Assembly: GCA_026018925.1 (NCBI GenBank)
Contig: JAKSZU010000002.1
Coordinates: forward strand, 12,893,662 to 12,957,661
Direction: 5' to 3'
From: Tupaia tana
Taxonomy: Eukaryota; Chordata; Mammalia; Scandentia; Tupaiidae
DNA length: 64,000 nucleotides
The notes under the pieces are model-generated. The model did no database searches and was not told the origin of the DNA. It saw only the letters and a program-made list of their open reading frames with translations. Of this stretch, positions 55,250 through 64,000 are shown one piece after another. A program made the translations under genes and the position numbers. Every line of letters starts with the position of its first letter. The first letter of the stretch is position 1.

Positions 55250-56480
55250 AGTAGGGGTGTGGTGGCAGGCACATCTTCATGTTTCTCCTCCTACGACCAC
55301 ACTGAGCAGCAAGAAAAATCTATAAAAATACTAATAATGTACATCTTTTGGTAAAACTGGATGAGATCGCAAACCATCAATATGTTTCTATTAAAAAAGT
55401 ATCAGAAATCAATATAATCAATACGAGTAGGCACAATCGTGTGACAAGAAGGGAGCAGGTGTTCCCAGAGGATGAATGGAAGCAGAGCCCAAGACACACC
55501 AGCATCCAGAGAAAAGGTCTCAAAGAAGAGGACTCCAACTTGAATGAAAATTCTGTGGTCAGGTCAGAAAACGAACAGGACAGGGGATAAACACTAGGGG
55601 AGAAGAAATAAAAACTGTGAAAGGTATATGTAATCAAAGATCCCTAGATTAATGAAATTGCTTAAAATTCTAGCAACATGTGAAGTAGCCCTTTAGCTGA
55701 TTTGAGTTCTATTACGGAAAATCCAACTCACACAAAAATGAATTTCAAAATAAAAGTTTACACCCATAGATTCTATAAGAAAAAGAAAATCAGAGCTGCT
55801 TAGCAAAAGAAAAAAAAATCAAAAAATGCATAGAATCCACAAGTAGAAGAAAATCGACATATAATATCCAAGGCAAATTTTTTTTTTATAAAAGTGACAT
55901 TATTAAACAATTGCAACTCTGAAAAAAAAAATCACAAAAAATAATTCAAAGAAATTCAGAGAAGATGCAGCCATGTTGGTGCAGTAGTAGCATAACACTC
56001 TGTCACACTGAAAGCCACATGGAAGATCAGGTTCAGTTCCTGGGTTGACCTCTATAAGCTGGGTACATATATGTACCTGTGATATTAGCTGGCTGGAAGG
56101 TTGGTGAGGGGTGGGAGGGATAATGGTGTAGAAACCAACTGCTGGTAACTCCCTTTTTCTTGTCTCAAAAAAAAAAAAAAATTGAGAACAGATGACTGAA
56201 ACTCAGGAAATTATAAAGAAAAATGCAAAATATTTTTATATTACAAGATGCAGAATAAAGAACAATTATCATGGAAATAAAAGTTAGGGGTGGAACACAC
56301 TAAAAAGAAAAATCAAGAAAACAGGGCAAAATAGATATAAGAAATTAAAGAAGATAAAAGACAAATATGAGCAAAAGAGATCCAACATCTGTATAATGGA
56401 CATACTCAAAGAAATAAAACATTGAAATAGAACAGATATTTGAATCTATAATTAAAGAAATCTTCCCTAAAGTTTTTTTT
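55250..56480 (+). mobile_element. Second L1/HAL1-type 5' leader and ORF1 relic
   Basis: TGGTAAAACTGGATGAGATC, GTGACAAGAAGGGAGCAGG and CCAAGACACACCAGCATCC are typical of old L1/HAL1 leaders. GATCCAACATCTGTATAATG, then CAGATATTTGAATC and AAAGAAATCTTCCC, are ORF1 remnants (IFESIIKEIFP reading). Heavily decayed and interrupted by a SINE. Confidence 0.5.
55963..56181 (+). repeat. Diverged SINE, possibly second type
   Basis: GCAGCCATGTTGGTGCAGTAG head, GGTTCAGTTCC B-box-like motif, and a body without the usual middle block, ending in A14. It resembles the copy at 8797 in overall layout. Confidence 0.45.
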
Positions 56481-57105
56481 TAATTAGGTAAATGAATCTA
56501 GTTTTACAATGAAGAAGAGGTATATGCCTCAGAACGTGCAAGGAATTAGAATAATTAGGGATGACTTGATCTAACAACTAAAAAGCCACTGTCCTCATAT
56601 CAGTTTGGGAGTTGCATAAGAATGGGCATTTTGCCAGTGGAACAGATAGAGTTTCTAGAAAAATATCTCAAAACCACGGGGATTTAATATTTAACAAAGT
56701 AGTATTTCAGGTCTATGCGCGAAAAGTATGTTCCTTCATAGAAATAGTTCTGGACCCACGAAGGGGTCAGAGATGAACGGAGATCTTCCAAGGGGTTGCT
56801 TCAAAACCGGTGCCTGGTACCAGCACAGTGGGCCCTTTGTGCCCTCTCTGGCTCCGAGCCTCTCCTTGGGGGAGACTTGAGTTGGCAATTTCCACTGACT
56901 GTATGGAGACAGAAGGTGTGATTCTAGAGGCATTACGGGAGGAGAATCATGAGTATTTCTTTCTTTTTGGTCTCCTTATGGGAAGAGGACTGGCACATGA
57001 GCTGTCTCAGCAAGTGCGGAAAGAGAGGACCCATAGCATATGGGCAGGTGGCTGTCCCCGATGATTACAGGGACAAACAAATGGAAATCTGAGACCTCCG
57101 GCCTC
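56481..57105. other. Unassigned DNA before the SCAN fragment
   Basis: 56740-57060 is GC-richer and open in one frame but resembles no family I know. It may be 5' flank or untranslated sequence of the same decayed gene. Confidence 0.35.
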
Positions 57106-57111
57106 AGATAA

Positions 57112-57475
57112 ATGTCAGACTGCTGGAAGGTGGTGACGGCCATGGGCCTGGGTAGTGTAACCCAGGGCCCTGCGTTTCAGGACTATGACCCTGACAGTGA
57201 GGTCTTCCATCAGTGCTTCGGGCAGTTCCAGTACAGAGAAGCAGCCGGGCCTCGTGAAGCTTTCAACAAACTCTGGGAGCTTTGCTGCCATGGCTCAAGC
57301 CAAAGACGCGTTCTAAGGAACAAATCCTGGAGCTGCAAATGTTAGACGTGTTCTTCACTATCCTGCCCATGGAGAGAGACCTGGGTGACACTGCCTGGAC
57401 AACAGAGAAGGAGTCACTGCATTCATAGAAGACTTACAGAGAGAACTCGAGATTCCAGTGCAGCATGTGAGAAAA
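57112..57475 (+). pseudogene. Decayed SCAN-domain exon
   Basis: The first frame reads [14 protein letters not shown], then [17 protein letters not shown]. After a frameshift near 57290, [18 protein letters not shown] continues, and after another near 57410 EDLQRELEIPVQHV. This is the SCAN oligomerisation domain of SCAN zinc-finger genes, in full order. A GTGAGAAAA directly after the domain matches the usual exon end, so it looks like a genomic (unprocessed) fragment. No zinc fingers follow within the window. Confidence 0.8.
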
Positions 57476-57680
57476 TAATTTGGGATTTTGGATTAGGCCT
57501 CAAAGAAGTAGCTGAGGCAGCTGGGAGCAGACCACACATTTTGCCTCTGCGTCACTGGGTCTGAGTCCCAAGATCTCTCCACAGTTCTTTCCTTTTACCT
57601 TTTCTTCTGGAATCAGCATATGAACCAGTGGTTCTCAATACTATCAGATGCTATCCCCCTTCTATCAAAAATATTTTTGT

Positions 57681-57938
57681 GGGAACCAGCAGTTAGCGTA
57701 ATGGCTATATGGCTGGACTCCCATGTAGTCGACTGCGGTTCGAGTTCCAGACCCAGTGACTTAAACTCACGCCGGGCACGTGTGCGTGCGTGCCCAAGAT
57801 CCCAAGAGGAGAATGGAGGAGAAGGGATTGCGGCGTGGACATCCCCCCTGGGGGGTGATTTCTCGCTTTCTGTCTCTTTGTCTCTCTCTGTCTGTCTGGC
57901 GAGTGCACGCACCCTATAATAAAAACCTCTCCAAAAAA
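57681..57938 (+). repeat. tRNA-derived SINE, young, with TSD
   Basis: GGGAACCAGCAGTTAGCGTAA start with exact A box, GGTTCGAGTTC, GAATGGAGGAGAAGGGATTG, tail CCTATAATAAAAACCTCTCC. AAAAATATTTTTGT is duplicated at both ends (57667-57680, 57939-57952). Confidence 0.96.
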
Positions 57939-57957
57939 AAAAATATTTTTGTAGCGT

Positions 57958-57959
<2 letters not shown>

Positions 57960-58030
<71 letters not shown>

Positions 58031-58049
58031 CACACACACACACACACAC

Positions 58050-58090
<41 letters not shown>
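57960..58090. repeat. Compound (TA)n(CA)n(TA)n microsatellite
   Basis: About 130 nt alternating TA, CA, TA, CA and TA blocks. The TA arms are self-complementary, so the tract can form long hairpins. It begins just after the SINE's 3' target-site copy. Confidence 0.95.
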
Positions 58091-58091
<1 letters not shown>

Positions 58092-58127
58092 CATATAAAT
58101 ATCTCTGGCATAGCCTGTTGTCTGCTT

Positions 58128-58384
58128 TGTTTGTAGGTTTTTGCAATAGGGTGTGTGTGCTCACTGGAGAGAGACAGAGACAAAGACAGAAAGAGAGAAA
58201 GTGAAAAATAACCCCCAAGGGAGATGGCCACACCATAATCCCTTCTCCATTCTCCTCTCAGGATTTTGGGAATGTACGCACACACGTCCAGCATACTTTT
58301 CAAGCTGCTGCCCAGTCCAGGACTCGAACTGCGCTCAGCCATATGAGAGACCATAGCCTTAACCACCACTCCACCTGCTGGCCA
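58128..58384 (-). repeat. tRNA-derived SINE, long type
   Basis: TAGGTTTTTGCAATAGGGTG, CACCATAATCCCTTCTCC, GGACTCGAACTGCGCTCAGC, and head CTCCACCTGCTGGCCAC. Confidence 0.85.
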
Positions 58385-58404
58385 CAGTCTGCTGTCTATT
58401 TGTA

Positions 58405-58560
58405 CGAAACAGCAATTATTTCTGAGGTCTCTCTGTGCATGCATGTGTGCTGTGATGCACTGGCTGAGACTAGGGTTGGATCATGTTGGGGTAGTACCTA
58501 TCTTTCTTTCCCTCGCTGTCTTCCACTCTCATGGACTAAATAAATAAATGCATAAATAAA
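58405..58560 (+). repeat. SINE 3' body, possibly second type
   Basis: GGCTGAGACTAGGGTTGGAT, then TCTTTCTTTCCCTCGCTGTC and ACTCTCATGGAC plus an (AAAT)n tail. Its body matches the copy at 8797-9017 better than the main family. The head is missing. Confidence 0.45.
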
Positions 58561-58664
58561 AATATAATAAAACCTACAAGGCCTTACACCACATACAAAA
58601 ATTCTGGGTAAATTAAAAATTAAATTTAATAAAGAAAAAAAAAAGCTCACTTTAAGAAAAGTGA

Positions 58665-59010
58665 GCTACTACATTTACAATCTAGGGGTGATGCTGTGGT
58701 TTGAATGTGTCCACAGACGCATGTGTTGGAAATTGAATCCCCAATGCAACAGTGTTGGGAAGTAGCCCATGTGACATCTTCTCTCCTCTGTCTTCTGCTC
58801 ACATTGTCACATTTTCTCTCTGACTCTGACCCTTCTGCCACCCTCTGATAAAGACCCTGGGGTAGATATTGAGCCCCCTTAAATAATACAACATAACCCC
58901 CCACCTCAAAATCCTTAATTTTATCATATTTGCAAAGTCCCTTGGTTCTAAAGGTGACATTCACAAGTTCCGGGGGTTAGGATGTGGACATCTTTGGGGG
59001 CACACATTAT
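58665..59010. repeat. Ancient interspersed repeat remnant
   Basis: GATGCTGTGGTTTGAATGTG, AATCCCCAATGCAACAGTGTT, ATCATATTTGCAAAGTCCC and GGGGGTTAGGATGTGGACATC are well-known motifs of old mammalian repeats (L1M 3' or LTR class). I cannot decide the class. Confidence 0.45.
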
Positions 59011-60024
59011 TCTGTAGGAGAAAGACAGGAAAAAAGTAAGATGCGATGTCAAACAACAATACTCCTTCCTCCAAAAAAGCATTTAGGTTACATAAAATTG
59101 TGTGAATATGTCAAAATGTAATTTTTAAAAGGAAAAGTTATTTGAAATAAAAAAAATAAAGAAGGAATCAGAGGAGGAAGAGAGAAAAAGAGGAGAAAGA
59201 AGTGGAAAGAAACATACTTTAGAGGAAAAATTTAAGCTAGTATATTCATTCATGCCTCTGGGCAGGAAAAGCATTTTACAAGAAAGCATTTCAAAATTAG
59301 ATTTTTTTCTCCTGTACTTCAAATTTCAGTTCCCTTGCTGGGAACAGAAAAGCAAGTGAGGGCAAGGATAGGGGGTTTTATTTTAAAAAAGTTCCCAAGG
59401 TGCTGCCGCTCTAGAATAGAAACCTGCTACTTTCTCTTCATTAGAGACTTGAACTATTTTTTTTTTTTTTTTGTTCCTTCTGAGCTGGTGTTCATTGAAT
59501 AGGCTCTGCGTGACGGCCAAGCTAGGCTTCACCTATGAATATGGACAGGTGCCAGGAAGACCTTTAAGAAAGCCAGCTGCCTTTTTTAAAGACGACATTG
59601 AGAAAAAGCAGCACCTAAAATAGAATTCTTCGAGAGAATCCCTTGGAAAGAAATGAGCTGAAATTAGATATATAATACCTATTTTTATCTCCTTTTCTTG
59701 AAATTCAAATTTTCTGGAAGCGAAAGCAAGATTACTGTGTGAGATTTTCCCCTTACTTAATTCACAAAGAGTTGGAGGAATAACAGCTTCCTTCTTTTAT
59801 CTTCTCTCCCACTTGAGCCCGAGTTTAGTTCACGGAGGCCACCAGGGGCTGAATCCAGCTCATGAGCATCACAGGGGGGAGGTCTGCCAGCTGCCACGGC
59901 CCTCCGCTGTAGATTTCTGGCAGGCTCCAGAATTCTCCCTGCGGTGCTCAGGCTTCACTGGAGTTCACATTCCAGTTGTGAATCTATTTGCTGTCCCTGA
60001 AATAGAAAGTTGGCTTGCAAGGCT
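59011..60024. other. Intergenic DNA
   Basis: Contains a T13 run near 59458. No gene or named repeat recognised. Confidence 0.45.
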
Positions 60025-60115
60025 TGCCCCGGGGCCTACTGGTTAAGAGAGCTGGCTCCTACATGGCTGATCAAGGTGTGATTCCTAGTCCCAGTGACTT
60101 GAAAAACACACTGGG

Positions 60116-60157
<42 letters not shown>

Positions 60158-60195
60158 CTGAGATCTATCAGAAGGGAAACAGAAGGACAAGCGCA
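60025..60195 (+). repeat. Diverged SINE with (GT)n
   Basis: CCCCGGGGCCTACTGGTTAAG head, CAGTGACTTGAAAAACACAC, then a GT run of about 17 units replacing the GTGTGCGTGC block. The 3' half is weak. Confidence 0.6.
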
Positions 60196-61024
60196 GAGGG
60201 TGAGTGGTTGAAGAAGGCATGGAACAGCGTGGGTGGGACAGTGGTGGGGTATTTCAGAGTGAGGCCTGCAAGGGCAGTGCTCTCAGAGTAGCCGCAAGGG
60301 GCTTTGTAGGAGACAAGGATGTTGAAAACTCACAGTGAATCTGGTTGGAAGCTGCTTTGGTGCTCCTTTGGGCTGTGACTCCAGGTGCTGGTCAGAGGTC
60401 TAATTTTATTTGTTTCAGATTTTATTTAGAGTCCTAAACAGAACTGGTGGAGTGGTGTGTATGTGTGTATGTGCAGGTTCAGGCATTTCTGTCGTTGTAA
60501 GTCTTAGCTCAGGTCGGTCTAGAAGAGTGATTAGTGGTTCTGAGCTCTTGCTGGAGGAATCGACAGCAGCCACCATTTCTTTCGAGTTTTTCTTGATCTA
60601 ATCCATTCAAGTAATTTGGGCAGATTCTGTAAAAATTCATAGTGGGAACTCCTGAGATACACTGAGGGGGCAGCTTATGGCTACTGACTGTGTAATAAGT
60701 GATGGCTTCATGGGTAAGTGGTCTAGTTGGAGGGAACTCTGGGGGTGTGTGCAGTCCAGTCTCCTGGCACGGAAGTGTAGACGTGTTTGGATGTAACACC
60801 ACCTATACCCTTACCCTCTGCTCTTCAACTCTCGCAGTGAAACAGGATAAGCTTCTTCATCTGTCAGTACATGTTTAAGCCCTAATTGTGAATTCATTTT
60901 TTTTATGCTCACTGAAATCTGGATGTTCTTCCCATTGGCCTTGGGTCTACTATTGACAAGTAGAATCATGAAGTGTCTTTCCAGCCTACTGAGACTTTCA
61001 AAGGTCTAAACATTCCCAGACCTT
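60196..61024. other. Intergenic DNA
   Basis: No recognisable gene or repeat. Confidence 0.45.
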
Positions 61025-61312
61025 TGTTTTTTCTTTTTCTTTTTCTTTTTTGGAGAGTTTTTTTTTGCTTTAGGGCGTGTGTGCTTGCCAGACAGACAGA
61101 GAGAGATATAGAGAGGCAGAAAGCGAGAAATCACCCCCCAGGGGGGATGGCCACGCCGCAATCCCTTCTCCTCCATTCTCCTTTTGGGATCTTAGGCACA
61201 CACACACACACACACACCCAGTGTGAGTTTTAAGCCACCAGATCTGGGACTTGAATCGCGGTTGATTACATGGGTTTCCAGCGACATAGCCATTGCGCCA
61301 ACTGCTGGTCCT
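61025..61312 (-). repeat. tRNA-derived SINE, long type
   Basis: T-rich tail, TTTGCTTTAGGGCGTGTGTG, GCCGCAATCCCTTCTCC, a (CA)n expansion, and head GCGCCAACTGCTGGTCC. Confidence 0.92.
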
Positions 61313-61930
61313 TTCTTTTACCCTTGTTCATGCATGGTAAATACTATTATAGTAATATCAGCAGCTGACAAAAATATCCCCAAATTCCAATCAGCAATGC
61401 TTTTATTCCAAGCAATGTTTGGAACAAGAATAGCACAACACAAACACCGAAATAACCACTTGGATGGTACAACTTACAAGACTTTTGACTCCCAATTCTT
61501 TCTCTTGTTGGAAATAGAAATAGAAATAAGAAGTAGAAAAGAAATAAAAATGAAGGAGTATTTTTAGCGATATAAATTTCCCAGGTGCTAATAGATGACA
61601 AATTGAAGAGGACAGTGGGGTTAAGAATGAATGAAGGGTTACCAGGGAGAGGAGGCAATACGATGAGGATGAGAATACAAGTTTTGCATTATGAGAGACT
61701 TTAACATAAACCTACCTCATACTTACTTAGCAGACAGGACAATGTCTATGTATTTCCTCTTTTTCCTCTTGTATTTCTGAGAATATGAAAAAGTTTATGT
61801 CAGAATTAATGATGTTGCTAATAAACAATTCAAATCTGAACTTGGAATTTCTTTTTTCAAGTGTTCTTAAGTGAAAAGGGATAAAAGATAAAAATAAAAA
61901 GCATTACTCTACCTTAAAAACAAGTAAATT
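61313..61930. other. Intergenic DNA
   Basis: AT-rich. No gene or named repeat recognised. Confidence 0.45.
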
Positions 61931-62156
61931 AGGACCAGCAGTTAGTGTAATGGCTATGTTGCTGGACTCCCATGTAGTCGACCGCGGTTTGAGTCCCAGA
62001 CCCGGTGGCTTAAACTCACGCTGGGCACGAGTGCGTGTGTGCCCAAGATCCCGAGAGGATAATGGAGGAGAAGGGATTGCGGCGTGGCCATCCCCCCTCG
62101 GGGGTGATTTCTCGCTTTCTGTCTCTCTGTCTCTCTGGCTAGCGCACGCGGCTTAT

Positions 62157-62188
<32 letters not shown>

Positions 62189-62239
62189 CAAAAAAAAAAA
62201 AAACAAAAAAAAAAATCCTCTCAAAAAAAAACCCCCAAA
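61931..62239 (+). repeat. tRNA-derived SINE, young, with long A-tail
   Basis: AGGACCAGCAGTTAGTGTAA start, GGCGTGGCCATCCCCCC middle, tail CTTATAGC followed by about 60 nt of A with few interruptions. AACAAGTAAATT and AACAAGTGAATT are the target-site copies. A long A-tail suggests a recent insertion. Confidence 0.95.
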
Positions 62240-62252
62240 AAACAAGTGAATT

Positions 62253-62661
62253 AAAAAATAGCAAGATTTCAAAGATTAGCAAATTTATTAAGCAAAGCAT
62301 ACATCTCTTTCAAATAAGAGCATCCTTTTATTGTCATTCAAAAAATCGCAATTATAAAATTCAAATATATTTAGCCTTTTCCATCATTTGAATGTGAAAA
62401 ATCGTCATGTTAAAGTTAAAAAAAAAATGAAAAATTGTGGTTCATTGAAGAGCTAATGTATCATCAACAAGGAACAAGAAAGGAATCTTACTTTTTGCTA
62501 AATTTAGCCCATGAATCTGCAAATTTGGTGGACCAATAAAACCTGCTGCTGCCAATAGACACATGTATGTGTTGTTGTTTGGCCAACTTTCAGTTTTTCA
62601 CATTTCATTCAGAAAATACCACTGTCTAGCATCATCTACATTCATGAAATAATATATAATG
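62253..62661. other. Intergenic DNA
   Basis: AT-rich. No feature recognised. Confidence 0.45.
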
Positions 62662-62902
62662 GGGTTGGCTCTGATGCCTAGTGGTTCAGGGAACTAGATT
62701 CCCACATGGCTAACTGCAGTTCAAATCCTGGCCCTGGCAACTTGACACAGGACATGTGTCTGTGCGTGCCCCAAATCCTGATGGGTTGGAGAAATGACGG
62801 AGAAGGGATTGGGGCAGGATCTCACCCCACTGGGAGGTGCTCTCTCCCTCCCCCTCTCTCTCTCTGGTGAGTACAAGTGTCCTCTGCAAATTAAAAAATA
62901 AA
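62662..62902 (+). repeat. Diverged SINE
   Basis: GGTTGGCTCTGATGCCTAGTGG head, AGTTCAAATCC B box, GGAGAAGGGATTGGGGCAGG and CTCTCTGGTGAGTACAAGTG tail. Confidence 0.75.
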
Positions 62903-62964
62903 AGTAACAATAAATGATAATGCAAAATTTAAAAGATACAGTTTCAGAGTAAAAACCAATCCTT

Positions 62965-63212
62965 TTTTTTAAGGTTTTTGGCCATAGGATGCGTGCGCTC
63001 ATTGGAGGGAGACAGACAGTGAGAGGGAAAGTGAGAAATCACCTCCAGAGGACGGCCACACTACAATCCCTTCTCCTACATTCTCCTCCTGGGATTTTGG
63101 GCACATGCATACATGTCTGGCATGATTTTTTTAAGACTCCATGTCCAGGACTTGACCTCGTTGGGCCACGTGGGAGTTCAGTGCTTTAACCACTATGTCA
63201 CCTGCTGGCTCA
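62965..63212 (-). repeat. tRNA-derived SINE, long type, with TSD
   Basis: AAGGTTTTTGGCCATAGGATG, CTACAATCCCTTCTCC, head GTCACCTGCTGGCTC. AAAACCAATCCTTT and AAAGACCAATCCTTT flank it. Confidence 0.92.
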
Positions 63213-63227
63213 AAGACCAATCCTTTG

Positions 63228-64000
63228 TACTGAATAAATGAAGCTTTGTAAAAACTTGCTATGTTGTCTTTATTTTTCTACTTTCATTAGGGATTGGAGG
63301 AAAAACTTCATCCTGGACCCTAAGAACTTAATGACCCTAAGAGCAGTGTGGATGACCACTTTTGTAAAGGAAGTGCTGCTTTCTATAGAGAAAGGCCTTA
63401 TCATGTTGACATTGGACAAGGAGATTATGTTAATAAGCTCTTTAACACCATGCACACCCCCTGCAATAAGCAGTTAGCTGCTGCCCTTGAGAACAGACAG
63501 ATGTGTTGTAGGTGACAGCACAACCTTGTCTTGCTCGCTCTTTTCCCCAGCGCACTGGATGGCTTTATGTGGCCCTGAAGAAATCTGTGTTTCTGGAACT
63601 CAGCCTCCTCCTTCTCCCTGCAGCCAGCTCACCGCACCTTCCCCAACCATCATTTGATACACACAAATGCCGATTTTGGGAAAGGACAGAGCTAAGAATA
63701 TTTTCTTGTTTGGACAAGTGCTTTATATTTTATTCAGTAGATGCTAATCAAATATTAATTTTATACTTCTTATATCTACTTAAAACAAGCAGAAATGTAT
63801 ATAGTATTTTATTTGAACCTCAAAAATAGCATTATTAATAGTAAGCTACTGGTGTTTCCTGATGGCATTCACGTTTTATGTGGGGGAATATTTTGTGATA
63901 CTTTGTTTAAGCTTGACTATTCATTTAAAGTTTCTGAATGCTTATAACCGATCCTTTATTTCCCCAACACCTGAGAAAGGCTCGAACAACTGCTTTTGTA
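63228..64000. other. Intergenic DNA to window end
   Basis: No gene recognised. A 79-codon open frame at 63238-63477 shows no family features. Confidence 0.45.

Noticed and set aside
57613..58444. Long open frames of about 176-207 codons on the minus strand
   Set aside because: They run through the TA/CA microsatellite and two SINEs. The residues (IYIYIY, CVCVCV) are repeat translation.
63238..63477. 79-codon open frame near the window end
   Set aside because: No domain or family resemblance and no splice context.

Overview
The window is nuclear DNA from a eutherian mammal. It holds the 3' half of one protein-coding gene, QKI (quaking; a STAR-family KH RNA-binding protein), on the + strand, followed by about 31 kb of downstream intergenic DNA dominated by retroelements. 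There is no bacterial, viral or plasmid gene content. Six QKI coding segments can be read with intact frames and canonical AG/GT boundaries. All other open frames lie in introns, repeats or degenerate relics.

Layout. 1-20762 is a large QKI intron sprinkled with SINEs, MIR and L2 relics. 20763-20850 is the exon coding the QUA2 segment. 22464-22763 codes the Pro/Tyr-rich tail. Then come three alternative C-terminal coding segments, in the order QKI-7 (23491-23534), QKI-6 (24764-24789) and QKI-5 (25556-25630 spliced to 29515-29531). A roughly 3.1-kb QKI-5 3'UTR appears to end near 32600, just after an AATAAA. Together these segments encode nuclear (QKI-5), mixed (QKI-6) and cytoplasmic (QKI-7) isoforms, chosen by alternative 3'-end splicing. 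The stretch from about 21.3 to 34.1 kb has no recognisable copy of the SINE that otherwise occurs roughly once per kb.

Downstream, 34.1-64 kb is gene-poor. It holds many SINEs, a half-L1-like (HAL1-like) element at about 49.5-51.4 kb, an old L1 split by younger SINEs at 51.4-55.2 kb, a second L1-type 5' end/ORF1 relic at 55.25-56.48 kb, a decayed SCAN-domain gene fragment at 57.1-57.5 kb, mariner-like MITEs, and a small CpG-rich patch with an exon-like segment near 46.9 kb.

Organism. The dominant SINE is tRNA-derived, about 240 bp, with A/B boxes. It typically opens GGGACCAGCAGTTAGCGTAA or GGGGCCAGCAGGTGGTG and ends CTATAGCAAAAA. I saw no Alu, B1/B2, carnivore CAN-SINE, ruminant, horse ERE, rabbit C or afrotherian SINE, which argues against those groups. 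I cannot name the species. Old MIR, L2 and L1M relics are the usual shared mammalian background.

I found no convincing new multi-gene system. The most interesting items are the SINE family and its composite copies, the HAL1-like element, a three-copy mariner-like MITE family, the SCAN fragment, and candidate QKI-binding sites placed next to QKI's own splice and poly(A) sites.
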